64,000 nucleotides of DNA from Flavobacterium collinsii. GTDB lineage: Bacteria; Bacteroidota; Bacteroidia; Flavobacteriales; Flavobacteriaceae. Position numbers and translations under genes: made by a program. Numbering within the stretch: the stretch's first letter is position 1; every line of letters starts with the position of its first letter. The DNA is taken from NCBI RefSeq assembly GCF_902804485.1, contig NZ_CADCST010000113.1, positions 1 through 64,000 of the forward strand, in the 5' to 3' direction. Shown here piece by piece: positions 1 to 8,503 of the stretch. The notes beneath the pieces were generated by a model, which was given only the letters and a program-made list of their open reading frames with translations, did no database searches and had not been told where the DNA came from.

Positions 1-1
1 A

Positions 2-121
2 TTAATTAAAGAATCTGTAGAATGTTATAATCAAAAAAGACCACATTTAAGCTTGAAAATGAAAACACCTAATTTTGTATATCAAAAAACCAGCAAAGAG
101 AACTTTACTGGTTTTAATTAA
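2..121 (+). CDS. IS3-family transposase, C-terminal fragment (partial at window edge)
   Basis: The open frame runs from the window edge to a TAA at 119-121 and gives 39 residues, including ESVECYNQKRPHLSLKMKTP. The YNxxRPHxSLxxxTP pattern is the hallmark C-terminus of the DDE integrase subunit (OrfB) of IS3/IS150 elements, after the catalytic core. The catalytic residues are upstream of the window. Because the tail and the terminal repeat both look intact, the gene may be complete outside the window rather than a relic. The call of the family is firm; the exact IS group is not. Confidence 0.8.
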   Translation, partial: LIKESVECYNQKRPHLSLKMKTPNFVYQKTSKENFTGFN

Positions 122-133
122 TATTGTAAAACT

Positions 134-158
134 TGTCAACCTATTTTAGGACGACTCA
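134..158 (+). repeat. Probable right terminal inverted repeat of the IS3 element
   Basis: Read from the outside in, the minus strand starts TGAGTCGTCCTAAAATAGG, a TG-initiated end as expected for IS3-family termini (TG...CA). It follows the transposase stop by 12 bp. The matching left repeat is not in the window. Confidence 0.55.
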
Positions 159-170
159 ATAAGTAAGATG

Positions 171-710
171 TTATGGTTTCATCAATTGTTGTAAAGGCTT
201 TAATTGTTCCATGTCAATTTTTGATTCTTTCAAAACCGACATCAGGGTCATGATATTGTTAGGATTCATGTTTTTGCCTAGTACGCGCACCACTACAAAA
301 CCACTTTCTTTTTTGTTAGCAAAAACTACAAACTCTTCGATATTGTCGTCAGGTCCCACATAGCTTATGGAGGCTCCGTCTTTACCTGAACCAACTTTCA
401 TTAATTCCTGGTATTTTGGATTTTTCAGGATCTCTTTTAGTTTGCTGCGTTCTGTTTCAAATTGTGCCTGATTTTTAGGTGTCTCTTTAAAAGCCAGGAT
501 GTTCATTTTGTCGAATGATTTTAGAGCTTCATTTTGTTCTGCAGATAATTTTGTTTTTTCCACATTTAAGATTGTTGACGAAATATCAAGTGCGATAAAA
601 TCTTTATTGTCTGTGTTTTCAACAAAATACTTCTGCAATGAAGGAGTAGAATTACAACTTACTAAAGTTAATAAAACTAAAAGGGCTGAGGTAATAACGT
701 TTGCTTTCAT
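171..710 (-). CDS. DUF4252 lipoprotein (second of a tandem pair)
   Basis: The product has 179 residues with a signal peptide and lipobox ending LVSC (Cys19), so it should be an envelope lipoprotein. The body matches the Bacteroidota DUF4252 family: a hydrophobic strand around FIALDISSTIL, a central charged helix region and a C-terminal VVVRVLGKNMNP segment. Function of the family is unknown. It is the last gene of a four-gene minus-strand operon (sigma, membrane protein, DUF4252, DUF4252) and starts 1 bp after the preceding DUF4252 gene ends. It is probably controlled by the upstream ECF sigma factor, by analogy with other sigma-linked DUF4252 genes. An IS3 end abuts its 3' side. Confidence 0.75.
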   Translation of the reverse strand: MKANVITSALLVLLTLVSCNSTPSLQKYFVENTDNKDFIALDISSTILNVEKTKLSAEQNEALKSFDKMNILAFKETPKNQAQFETERSKLKEILKNPKYQELMKVGSGKDGASISYVGPDDNIEEFVVFANKKESGFVVVRVLGKNMNPNNIMTLMSVLKESKIDMEQLKPLQQLMKP

Positions 711-711
711 C

Positions 712-1239
712 TTATTTTTTGCTTTTAGAAGCTTTTTTTAAGTCAGAGCCACCTGGAAGCTGCATCTTGTCTGTAAGTACTGAGATTTCGTTTAAGTCAA
801 AATTACCTGTCAGGGAAAGTAAAACGCTTTCATTGCTTTTTGCGCCGTCAACAAACATCAGTAATTCTTTAATTTGTGTATCGCTTGCACCAGATTTTAC
901 CATTATACGTACATTTTTTCCGCTGTCGTTTACTTTCATAAGTTCTTCTAATCCGGCTGTTTTGATGTATTTATCAGCAGAAGCTTTCATATCGGCTTCG
1001 ATTTTTGGATTTTTGGTTGTAAACACCTTTAAGTAATCTAGCTTTTTAATTAAGTTAATGTATTGTTGGGTTTCTTTATCTGAAGCGTCAACTTTTACCT
1101 TGCTCATTAAATCGAACATTTTTTTGTTTACGATTACTGAGGTTACGTCGTCCTGACCATCAAATTTGTCAAATGCTCCCTGAGCATAAAAAGTGTGGCT
1201 AACGAATGCTAAAACTAGTGTTATGATGAAATTTTTCAT
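712..1239 (-). CDS. DUF4252 domain protein (first of a tandem pair)
   Basis: A 175-residue exported protein with a Sec-type signal peptide (cleavage near FYAQG, residue 20) and no lipobox. The mature part resembles the next gene in layout: TSVIVNKKMFDLMSKV, a charged middle, then VLLSLTGNFDLNEIS. The two genes look like diverged tandem duplicates, one soluble and periplasmic and one lipid anchored. No catalytic motif is visible. It lies 16 bp after the membrane-protein gene and shares its operon. Confidence 0.7.
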   Translation of the reverse strand: MKNFIITLVLAFVSHTFYAQGAFDKFDGQDDVTSVIVNKKMFDLMSKVKVDASDKETQQYINLIKKLDYLKVFTTKNPKIEADMKASADKYIKTAGLEELMKVNDSGKNVRIMVKSGASDTQIKELLMFVDGAKSNESVLLSLTGNFDLNEISVLTDKMQLPGGSDLKKASKSKK

Positions 1240-1255
1240 TTTGATTGAGATTTAA

Positions 1256-1714
1256 TTACTGTTTAAAAATTTTGTTTTTTGATTGTTCGTATTCTTTAAT
1301 GTACTGTACACTTTCAATACCTACATTAACATTGTTTGATAATAAAGCCAAAGCTTTTTGCGTTGCGGCAAGTGCTTCTTCCGGATTATCGTAGGTTCCT
1401 AATTCTGTTTGCGCTGTAACTGGAGTTACATCTTTTTCGCTCACATAAAAATAGGTTCCAACTCCTAGTAAAACAACAGCTGAAGCTGCAATCGATAACC
1501 ACGCTACTTTTCGTTTTTTAGTTTCTAGTGGTATTGTCTGCGTCGATTTCTGTTCTTTTACCTGAGAGAAATAACCAAACATAGGTTTGTATTGTTCCAA
1601 ATGCTGCGCAACATCCGGTGAAGAAAAATATTCTTTTAATTGATTTTCTTCGGCAATAGTTGTTTCTCCCTCAAAGTATTTTTCTAATACATCTTCTATT
1701 TTATTGTATCCCAT
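1256..1714 (-). CDS. Single-pass membrane protein, probable anti-sigma-like partner
   Basis: The 152-residue product has a soluble N-terminus of about 65 residues (IEDVLEKYFEGETTIAEENQL, a pattern common at the start of Bacteroidota anti-sigma-type proteins), one transmembrane helix around residues 70-90 (WLSIAASAVVLLGVGTYFYV) and a short periplasmic tail. Its start overlaps the end of the ECF sigma gene by 14 nt, the arrangement of a sigma/anti-sigma pair. No zinc-finger HxxxCxxC motif is seen. The anti-sigma role is inferred from topology and gene order, not shown by a named domain. Confidence 0.6.
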   Translation of the reverse strand: MGYNKIEDVLEKYFEGETTIAEENQLKEYFSSPDVAQHLEQYKPMFGYFSQVKEQKSTQTIPLETKKRKVAWLSIAASAVVLLGVGTYFYVSEKDVTPVTAQTELGTYDNPEEALAATQKALALLSNNVNVGIESVQYIKEYEQSKNKIFKQ

Positions 1715-2210
1715 AACTGTGTGTATTAACCATTGATTCTCTTATTTTTTTTCTCGCTCTTGAAAGGGCTACTCTGATAGCTGTTTCGTTCATATTGACA
1801 ATTTTCGCAATTTCGTCAAATTCATATTGTTCAACATCCCGTAACTGAATTAATATTTGTAATTGCTCGGGTAATTGACTTATAATTTTTTCAACCCATT
1901 CTAAACTATTCGAATCTTCCAGTTTCTTATCCAATTGTGGTTCCCGGTCGGTATAGTTATTGTGGACAATTTTAAGATTTCCGGCTCTTTTTGATTTTAA
2001 CTGATCCAGACAATAATTTTTGGTCATTGTCATTGCAATAGCTTCAACGCTATTGTAAGTATCCAGAGTATCTTTTTTGTTCCATAACTTTACCATTACT
2101 TCCTGAGTTGCATCTTCAGCTTCTTCGGTACTGGTTAATAATCTTTTTGCCAGACGAAAAACTTTGTCTTTAAAAGGATTTATTAATTCTATAAACACAT
2201 TCTGATTCAT
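1701..2210 (-). CDS. ECF-family RNA polymerase sigma factor
   Basis: A 169-residue ECF sigma factor. Region 2 is seen at residues 10-75 (VFRLAKRLLTSTEEAEDATQEVMVKLW, the DAxQ core motif) and region 4 near the C-terminus (LPEQLQILIQLRDVEQYEFDEIAKI followed by the helix-turn-helix ALSRARKKIRE). It should direct transcription of a small regulon including its own operon. It is the first gene of the operon and overlaps the membrane-protein gene. The divergently read neighbour is an S41 peptidase. Confidence 0.92.
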   Translation of the reverse strand: MNQNVFIELINPFKDKVFRLAKRLLTSTEEAEDATQEVMVKLWNKKDTLDTYNSVEAIAMTMTKNYCLDQLKSKRAGNLKIVHNNYTDREPQLDKKLEDSNSLEWVEKIISQLPEQLQILIQLRDVEQYEFDEIAKIVNMNETAIRVALSRARKKIRESMVNTHSYGIQ

Positions 2211-2370
2211 AAAATTTGTTGGTTATTCGTTAGCTTATATAGTGAAGACGAGACACTATTATTTTTGTTACACGGTGTATTCAATTTTTTTTACAATAAA
2301 AAACAATAAAATTCTTAGAGTTAAAACTAAAGATAGTATTTTTACGTTACTAGTACATAGATACCACTAT

Positions 2371-3843
2371 ATGAAAACAATATTAAGAAGCGTACTGTTA
2401 TTATTTTTGCTTGCTTTTTCTTTACAATCTTGTGAAGATCAGGATGATGTGGCGGCTCCAGCCTCGTTGCAGGTAAATGATTTTGTTTGGAAAGGCCTGA
2501 ATCAGTTTTACTTATGGCAAGCTGATGTTCCTAATTTGGCAGATGACCGTTTTAGTAATCAGGAAGCATTAAATGCATTTTTGAGAGGATATTCTAAACC
2601 GCAGGATTTATTTCAGGATTTATTGAATAAACCAATAAGCAAATTCCCAAAAGGTCAGGCAATTGATCGTTTTAGCTGGATTGTAGACGATTATACTGTT
2701 TTAGAACAGGAACTTCAGGGAACTTCAAAAAATGCCGGTGTGGATTTCAGACTTAGTTACAAACCCGGAAGTACTACTGATTTAGTGGGTTATGTACGTT
2801 ATATCATCCCAAATTCTGACGCTTCTAAAAAAGATATAAAAAGAGGTGATCTCTTTACGGGAATTAATGGAACGTCTTTGACGGTTTCAAATTATCAGTC
2901 GCTCTTGGCAGCTGATAGTTATACATTGAATATGGCTACTTTTAACGGTACCGGTTTTGATAGCAATGGAAAAACAGTTGCATTAGTAAAAACAACTTTA
3001 GATGAAAACCCTGTTTTTATAAATAAAGTGATTACATCCGGAAGCCGAAAAATAGGTTATTTAATGTACAATGGTTTTTATGCCAATTATGATGCACAGC
3101 TTAATGCAGCTTTTGGAGAACTAAAAGCACAAGGTATTACAGATCTTGTTTTAGATTTAAGATACAACGGAGGAGGCTCGATACAAACGGCAACACGTTT
3201 GGCAAGTATGATTACGGGACAGTTTACCAATAAGGTTTTTTCGAAAGAAAGATGGAATGCTAAAATTAATGAGTTTTATGAAAGCGAAGACCCTGAGTCA
3301 TTGCTTAATAAATTTGTAGATAAAATTGATGGAACTGCGATTAATAGTTTGAACCTGACCAAAGTTTATATTATCACAACAAGTGGTACGGCTTCTGCAA
3401 GTGAATTGGTGATCAATGGGTTAGTGCCTTATATTTCAGTAATTCAGGTAGGAGAGACTACTGTTGGGAAAAACGTAGGATCGGTGACCTTATACGATTC
3501 TCCAACTTTTGGAAAAACAAACCGAAACCCAAATCACAAGTATGCGATGCAGCCTTTGGTGTTGAAAATTGTGAATGCTGCTGATTTTGGAGAGTACACA
3601 GACGGTTTAAAACCAACGTATGAAAAACTGGAGCGTATTACTAATTTAGGAGTTTTAGGAGATCCTACAGAGCCATTGTTGAGTGTAGCAGTATCACAAA
3701 TAACAGGAGTAAGTGCGAAAAAAACAGGCGAGGACAGTGGGGTAACTTTGAAAGGCTTTACAGATGCTAAAGCAATGGACGGAATTAAAAATCAAATGTA
3801 TCTTGAAAAAGCTCCCGAAGGACTTTTACGAGCATTGAAATAA
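2371..3843 (+). CDS. S41-family C-terminal processing peptidase, lipoprotein
   Basis: The 490-residue protein starts at 2371, where the signal peptide and lipobox (FSLQSC, Cys21) are well placed; a longer frame to 2242 only adds non-signal sequence. A PDZ-like region spans about residues 130-215 and the S41 core follows: LDLRYNGGGS, then GTASASE with the likely nucleophile near Ser342 and a conserved VGKNVGS lysine about 25 residues on. Acidic residues after the lipid cysteine (EDQDD) suggest export to the cell surface. The substrate is unknown. It is monocistronic, divergent from the sigma operon, and followed by a strong hairpin terminator. Confidence 0.88.
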   Translation: MKTILRSVLLLFLLAFSLQSCEDQDDVAAPASLQVNDFVWKGLNQFYLWQADVPNLADDRFSNQEALNAFLRGYSKPQDLFQDLLNKPISKFPKGQAIDRFSWIVDDYTVLEQELQGTSKNAGVDFRLSYKPGSTTDLVGYVRYIIPNSDASKKDIKRGDLFTGINGTSLTVSNYQSLLAADSYTLNMATFNGTGFDSNGKTVALVKTTLDENPVFINKVITSGSRKIGYLMYNGFYANYDAQLNAAFGELKAQGITDLVLDLRYNGGGSIQTATRLASMITGQFTNKVFSKERWNAKINEFYESEDPESLLNKFVDKIDGTAINSLNLTKVYIITTSGTASASELVINGLVPYISVIQVGETTVGKNVGSVTLYDSPTFGKTNRNPNHKYAMQPLVLKIVNAADFGEYTDGLKPTYEKLERITNLGVLGDPTEPLLSVAVSQITGVSAKKTGEDSGVTLKGFTDAKAMDGIKNQMYLEKAPEGLLRALK

Positions 3844-3846
3844 AAA

Positions 3847-3880
3847 AAAGGCTTTCAGAAATGAAAGCCTTTTTTTTTGG
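3847..3880. terminator. Bidirectional intrinsic terminator
   Basis: An 11-bp perfect stem (AAAGGCTTTCA / TGAAAGCCTTT) with a 4-nt loop, with A-runs before it and T-runs after it. It lies between the convergent S41 peptidase and BtuG-like genes and can serve both. Confidence 0.85.
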
Positions 3881-3906
3881 TCAAAAACCAAAACTAATTC
3901 TAAAAA

Positions 3907-4965
3907 TTAATCGTTGAAGTAGAAACCGTTTGGTCCAACACCAACTGTTAATTCTTTTTGTAATGTTCCACTTAAGTTGTAGATGTAAGCTTTACTGTTT
4001 GATTTAAAATCACCTCCGTCAGCAATAAAAATTCTGTCATCTTTTACAGTAAAACCATACATTTTTCCGTAATCAGAAGTTGAAGTATATTGGAAAATTG
4101 GAGTAGTTGAAGCCGTAGTTGCAGTATAATCTATTGCATAAACTGCCGTATTTAAGGTGTAGTATATTTTGTTGTTGTAAATGTCTAAGTTTTTAACGCC
4201 GTCAAGTGACTCCGGGAAAGTGATTTTAGTGATAGAGTTATCTGATAATTTTACTTTTACAATTTCGCTTCTTTCTCCATAAGAACTTCTGATTGCATAT
4301 AAAATACCATCTTTCTCTTCCATAGTATCTGCTCCAAAACCAATAGTTAATGAAGTTTCCAATTTGTTTGTAGCCGGATTAACCACAAGTAATTTGTCAC
4401 TATTGTAAGGTTCTGTTACATAAAGCTTGTTGTTGTGAAGCTCGATATGGTTTGCAGTTGTATTTAACGGTATTGTTGTTTCTACTTTGTTGGTAGCTAA
4501 GTTAATTACAGCGATAAAATCATCGGTGTTACCAGCCGGGTTTGTTTTAGACCAATACGTATTAGCATTCGTTACATAAGCCTTACCGTCTTTTACAACA
4601 CCGTATCTTGGTGCGTTTAAACCAGTTTCAACTTTAGCTAATAGTTTAAAGCTATAACGGTCTACTACATTAATAACATTTGAACCACCGGCAATAATAT
4701 AGGCCTTGTCTCCGTCAAAAAAGATGTTTTGAAGAAATTTTCCAACAAAATCAGTAGTGTTTACCGTTTTGTAAACATCTTTATTGAAAGTGTTTAAATC
4801 GTCAGAGATGAAAGAAACAGAACCACCATCAGTAGAATTTCCTTCATTTAAGATGAAAATTCCATTATCATAAACTCCTTTAGGATTGTCGGAGTCGTCG
4901 TCATTAGAACAAGAAACAAAAAGCGATACGCTTAATGCTAATAAAAATAATCTAGTCAGTTTCAT
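3907..4965 (-). CDS. BtuG-like surface lipoprotein (beta-propeller, DUF5074/YncE type)
   Basis: A 352-residue lipoprotein: signal peptide, lipobox LFVSC (Cys19), then SNDDDSD, an acidic surface-export-like signal. The rest consists of repeated beta-propeller blades (for example GKAYVTNANTYW, NKLYVTEPYNS, GILYAIRSSYGE, NKIYYTLNTAVY). In Bacteroides, propellers of this kind located beside BtuB (BtuG) capture cobalamin at the surface and hand it to the receptor. Here the gene is 4 bp downstream of a BtuB-like receptor behind a cobalamin riboswitch, which supports the same role. Binding residues cannot be read from sequence alone, so function is inferred from family and context. Confidence 0.75.
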   Translation of the reverse strand: MKLTRLFLLALSVSLFVSCSNDDDSDNPKGVYDNGIFILNEGNSTDGGSVSFISDDLNTFNKDVYKTVNTTDFVGKFLQNIFFDGDKAYIIAGGSNVINVVDRYSFKLLAKVETGLNAPRYGVVKDGKAYVTNANTYWSKTNPAGNTDDFIAVINLATNKVETTIPLNTTANHIELHNNKLYVTEPYNSDKLLVVNPATNKLETSLTIGFGADTMEEKDGILYAIRSSYGERSEIVKVKLSDNSITKITFPESLDGVKNLDIYNNKIYYTLNTAVYAIDYTATTASTTPIFQYTSTSDYGKMYGFTVKDDRIFIADGGDFKSNSKAYIYNLSGTLQKELTVGVGPNGFYFND

Positions 4966-4969
4966 TATA

Positions 4970-6823
4970 TTAAAATTTAAGGTTTAAGTACAGGTTGTAA
5001 TTTCTTCCCGGCATTGGTCGGTGTTCCAGACTTTGATAAAATGCATTCCATACATTCAGCACCTGAATACCTACCCTGAAAGATGATAAAAATTTAAAAT
5101 CGTAATCTAGGCCAACGTTTGAAACTGTATAAGCCGATACGATTTTTTCGGGATCGTTGTCTGCCTGTGTGTATACAAAGCCATTATAGAGAAATTGATA
5201 ATGGGCTGAAATATTGTTTCTGGAGTAGGCAACGGCAGCAGTAACTTTATGAAAAGGGACAAAAAACAATTGTTTTTTGGTTTCGACATTTTCTGAAACT
5301 GTATAAGCATAAGTCGCATTAGCAGTCAGGTTGTTTTTGCCAAAACTCTTTTTCCAGCTCAATAAGGTTTCGGCCCCATAACTGTTCACTTTGTCTGTGT
5401 TTTGCGGCCTCCAGATACCATTATTTCCGGGAACCCATTGCAACAGATCTTTTATTTTGATGTAATAAAAAGTCTGAGTCAAAGAAAAGTTCTGAACGGT
5501 AAAAATATTTCCAATTTCCGCCTGATAAGAACTCTCCGGTTTTAAATCACGATTTCCGCCTTCTTCCCAATACAAATCATTAAAAGTTGGAATTCTGAAA
5601 TTTCGGGATACATTCAATTTCAAATTATACAGTTTCCCAAACTGATAAGAAAAACCCGCTGAGAATAATACAGGAGATTTATAATTGTCTGTAAACTCTT
5701 TGCGAACCCCAAATTCGTTTTTCCAATTAGGGGAAGCATCTTGTTTTATAAGTAAAGCTGCCGAACTTATTTCTCTCACATTATCTCCAAAACCACTTCC
5801 GTATCCTTTGGTTCGGTTGTAGTCCAGAATACCATTTAGTTGTATGGATTTTAATAATTGATAGCCCAAATCAGCTTTTGTAGTTAAACTTTCGGTTTTT
5901 CCGTAGGTATAAATATTGCTCGAATTATCGGCATAATATTTATAGTTTTCGAAAATGTAGGCCGTTTTAAAATTGGTTTTGAATCTGCCAAAATCGCCGT
6001 CGTATTCTAATAAGTTTCGATTAAAACCATTGACATATTTGCTTTTCGTTTCAGATTCGGAAACCAGTGAAGTATTTCGGTCTGTGTTAGAAGTTTGGGT
6101 ATATAATTTTAAACTGTTTTTAGCATCAATTTTATAACCTGCATTTGCATTTAGCGATATAACATCGTATTCACCGTTTTGATTCCAGCGCTGTTCGCCT
6201 TTCCAGTTGTATTGATTGAGATATTTGTAATCGTTTGTCGAACTGTTTTTAGAGAAACCAATCTGAGCGCTCCATTTTTCGTTTGAAATATTGGTTTTGT
6301 AATTAATTCCAATCGTATTAAAACTTCCGTAATCCAGTTTTAAAGTATTCTCAAATCGATTATAAAAGGCCAGATCGTTATTTAGATGCACCGTTCCTCC
6401 AACCGCTCCACTGCCGTAAATAACACTTCCTCCTCCTGCTTTTACGCTGATCGAATTATAATCGGAGCCGGGAATGGTATTAAAATCGGTACTTCCATTC
6501 ATTTGAGAGTTAATGTTGATTCCGTTCCAGATTACTGCTGTTTGCGATGAGGTCGTACCTCTGAATGCTACGGTAGAAAGCATTCCACGACCGTATTCTT
6601 TAAAATAAATAGTCGAATTAAAGTTTAACAAATCAGTCAGTAAAGCCTCATTCTTGCCAATAACAGAATCGTTTAGTTTTAAAACCGATTGCGAACTGGA
6701 GTATTTTTTAAGATTGGCGTCGGAAACGACAACATTTTTAAGTTTGGTAATAGAATCACTTTGCGCCGAGATAATCTGACACAAGCACAATAAGTAAAAG
6801 ACAAAAAGTTTTTTTAAAGCCAT
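4970..6823 (-). CDS. btuB: TonB-dependent outer-membrane receptor for cobalamin (BtuB-like)
   Basis: The 617-residue product begins at 6823 (MALKKLFVFYLLCL, signal peptide cleaved near ISAQ). A plug domain follows with LTDLLNFNSTIYFKEYGRGMLSTVAFRG, and the GTTSSQTAVIWNGININ segment is typical of TonB-dependent receptors. A 22-strand type barrel ends in the aromatic C-terminus NLYLNLKF. It should import a corrinoid in a TonB/ExbBD-driven way. The specificity is assigned from the riboswitch directly upstream, the BtuG-like gene downstream and the cob genes nearby. A longer in-frame start at 6949 exists but lies inside the riboswitch and is rejected. Confidence 0.88.
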   Translation of the reverse strand: MALKKLFVFYLLCLCQIISAQSDSITKLKNVVVSDANLKKYSSSQSVLKLNDSVIGKNEALLTDLLNFNSTIYFKEYGRGMLSTVAFRGTTSSQTAVIWNGININSQMNGSTDFNTIPGSDYNSISVKAGGGSVIYGSGAVGGTVHLNNDLAFYNRFENTLKLDYGSFNTIGINYKTNISNEKWSAQIGFSKNSSTNDYKYLNQYNWKGEQRWNQNGEYDVISLNANAGYKIDAKNSLKLYTQTSNTDRNTSLVSESETKSKYVNGFNRNLLEYDGDFGRFKTNFKTAYIFENYKYYADNSSNIYTYGKTESLTTKADLGYQLLKSIQLNGILDYNRTKGYGSGFGDNVREISSAALLIKQDASPNWKNEFGVRKEFTDNYKSPVLFSAGFSYQFGKLYNLKLNVSRNFRIPTFNDLYWEEGGNRDLKPESSYQAEIGNIFTVQNFSLTQTFYYIKIKDLLQWVPGNNGIWRPQNTDKVNSYGAETLLSWKKSFGKNNLTANATYAYTVSENVETKKQLFFVPFHKVTAAVAYSRNNISAHYQFLYNGFVYTQADNDPEKIVSAYTVSNVGLDYDFKFLSSFRVGIQVLNVWNAFYQSLEHRPMPGRNYNLYLNLKF

Positions 6824-6849
6824 AATTTCTACACTCTTTTTCCCGAGAG

Positions 6850-7040
6850 CTCGATATTGGTTACAAAGGCAGGTCTCCTGGCTTGCGTCTTGTTGTTTAC
6901 CTTCCCATTCGCCAGAGCGAGCAGTGGTTTTGTAGTTAACAACAAACATTCTTTTCAGAACAAAGCTTACAGTTGCGGGTACAGCTCAAGATTTATTACT
7001 TGATTCCCTTTTAATGTGTATGAATGAACACAACCTTAAT
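6850..7040 (-). promoter_or_regulatory. Cobalamin (B12) riboswitch
   Basis: On the minus strand the leader carries all the conserved blocks in order: GGGAATCAAG near 7008-6999, CTGTACCCGCAACTGTAAGC near 6985-6966, AACCACTGC near 6930, and the B12 box AGCCAGGAGACCTGCC at 6883-6868. The gene of the TonB receptor begins 45 bp later. Bound adenosylcobalamin is expected to turn down btuB and btuG; an inverted repeat around GAGAGCTCG (6845-6853) close to the start codon may be part of the expression platform. Confidence 0.95.
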
Positions 7041-7046
7041 TTTGTG

Positions 7047-7078
7047 CAAAGATAAAGTTAAAATTATTGAATTTTCAA
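7047..7078 (-). promoter_or_regulatory. Bacteroidota promoter for the riboswitch-btuB-btuG transcript
   Basis: The minus strand shows TTG (7078-7076), a 21-nt spacer, then TATCTTTG (7054-7047), an exact match to the TAnnTTTG -7 element. Transcription would start near 7040, at the 5' edge of the riboswitch, making btuB-btuG a unit separate from the upstream cob genes. Confidence 0.75.
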
Positions 7079-7120
7079 ATTTGTTTTAGTTTTTAGAAGG
7101 AATTCTAAACAAATCGCAAT

Positions 7121-7657
7121 TTAATACTCTATTTTAATAACCTGTCCGAAGGCTACTTTGTTGTTAAAGGCATCTTTCAGAGGCAATGCAGACTGATGGC
7201 ATAAAATACTTCTGATTACACCCGCATGAGAGACAATTACTACAGGAGTGTTTTTAGGGTTTAAAATGTGCTCGTTTAAAAAGGCACCCACCCTTTCATG
7301 AAGTGCTGTAAACGATTCGCCGTTGGGTACCTGCGTGGTGACAAAATCTTCCATCCAGGGATTAAGCTGCTCTGAAGGAATAGCCTCCCAGTTTTTCAGT
7401 TCCCAGTCGCCAAAATTCATTTCCATCAAACGGCCGTCTGTAACCATGGAAATGGGGTTTGTTTTATGCTGAATGTATTCTGTCAGCGTGACACAGCGTT
7501 TTAATGGACTTGAAAAGAGTAGGGCTTCTGAGGGTAATTGCGAAACAATTTCATCAAAAACAGTTTCAAACGGAACTGCCAAATCTACATCAGACTGACC
7601 GTAGCAGATTCCTTTTTCGCAAGTGGTTTCGGTATGACGAACTAGATAAACCTCCAT
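7121..7657 (-). CDS. cobC: Alpha-ribazole phosphatase (histidine phosphatase family)
   Basis: A 178-residue member of the histidine phosphatase superfamily: the RHG-type catalytic motif is VRHTET (residues 6-11), the second catalytic histidine lies in VIVSHAGVIRS, and MEMNFGDWE is the conserved acidic region. In cobamide assembly it dephosphorylates alpha-ribazole-5'-phosphate or the cobalamin phosphate. It is the last gene of the cob run and overlaps cobS by 16 nt. The family is broad, so the name rests on context. Confidence 0.85.
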   Translation of the reverse strand: MEVYLVRHTETTCEKGICYGQSDVDLAVPFETVFDEIVSQLPSEALLFSSPLKRCVTLTEYIQHKTNPISMVTDGRLMEMNFGDWELKNWEAIPSEQLNPWMEDFVTTQVPNGESFTALHERVGAFLNEHILNPKNTPVVIVSHAGVIRSILCHQSALPLKDAFNNKVAFGQVIKIEY

Positions 7658-8427
7658 ATCAAAAGAATACTTAAATAGTAGATTACTTCACAAACCTGTT
7701 GCGTTGCTCCCAGACAGTCACCGGTATAACCATCAATCCATTTTTGGAAATAACGGGCTAAGAAGTAACGCATAATAAATACCGGAATTATAGCTAAAAG
7801 GAATTTATACTCAAAATAAGAAAACACCAGTAAAGGAATCAACCCGAAGAAAAAGGAACCTGTAATTTCTTTCCAACTGTGTTTTTTGGCTATTGGCTTA
7901 CTTTTACTGCTAGCATCATCACGAGAATATTCATGGGTAAAAATGATAGATATTGCTGCCAAACGGCTTAAAGAATGAGCAGAAATAAACAAAAGAAAAA
8001 TTAGAAAAATGTTATTAGTGAAAAGGGAAACGGATTCAGCAAGTAATTTGAATTTCAGTAAAAAAAGCAGCACCAAACCAATTGCTCCGTAGGCGCCTAT
8101 CGCGCTGTCTTTCATAATGAGCAGGATTTTTTCTTTGGTCCATCCGCCTCCAAAACCATCACAAACATCGGCAAAACCATCTTCATGGAAAGCTCCGGTT
8201 GTTAGTATCGATGCGATTATAGCTAAAAGAACAGCGGTTTCTGTAGATAGAAAAAGTGAAGAAAGGTAAAAGGTCAGGAAAGAAATGCTTCCAACAATCC
8301 AGCCAATAAAAGGAAAGTAGCGTGTAGCCTTGTTTAAATAATCCGGATCGTGATTGATGTTTTTAGGACATGGGATTCTGGTATAAAACATTAAGCAGGT
8401 AAAGAAAATATGAAGTTCTTTTTTCAT
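7642..8427 (-). CDS. cobS: Adenosylcobinamide-GDP ribazoletransferase (cobalamin synthase)
   Basis: A 261-residue polytopic inner-membrane protein. The conserved signature HEDGFADVCDGFGGG (about residues 81-95) and KDSAIGAYGAIGLVLLFLLK are diagnostic of CobS, followed by the C-terminal GATQQVCE motif. It joins adenosylcobinamide-GDP and alpha-ribazole (phosphate) to complete the cobamide. It lies between the BluB-CobT fusion and cobC, which supply and finish its nucleotide-loop substrate. Confidence 0.95.
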   Translation of the reverse strand: MKKELHIFFTCLMFYTRIPCPKNINHDPDYLNKATRYFPFIGWIVGSISFLTFYLSSLFLSTETAVLLAIIASILTTGAFHEDGFADVCDGFGGGWTKEKILLIMKDSAIGAYGAIGLVLLFLLKFKLLAESVSLFTNNIFLIFLLFISAHSLSRLAAISIIFTHEYSRDDASSKSKPIAKKHSWKEITGSFFFGLIPLLVFSYFEYKFLLAIIPVFIMRYFLARYFQKWIDGYTGDCLGATQQVCEVIYYLSILLIWRFI

Positions 8428-8503
8428 TTAAGATAATTGATTAGGACAAAATTAAAGGATAAAACTGTAAGCTGTAAACTGAGACTGAGACCGAGACTGA
8501 AAA

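Larger units (their letters stand above)
1..158 (+). mobile_element. Right end of an IS3-family insertion sequence (cut by window edge)
   Basis: The stretch combines the last codons of an IS3-type transposase with a probable right terminal inverted repeat ending CGACTCA at about position 158. The element stops 12 bp before the stop codon of the neighbouring DUF4252 gene, so it sits just downstream of that operon. The left end and most of the element lie outside the window, so its length and intactness cannot be judged. Confidence 0.7.

Noticed and set aside
2242..2370. Extended start of the S41 peptidase
   Set aside because: The extra 43 codons place the signal peptide inside the protein; the ATG at 2371 gives a standard lipoprotein signal.
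6824..6949. N-terminal extension of the BtuB-like frame by 42 codons
   Set aside because: This stretch is the 3' half of the cobalamin riboswitch, including the B12 box, and encodes no signal peptide. The start at 6823 opens a proper signal sequence.
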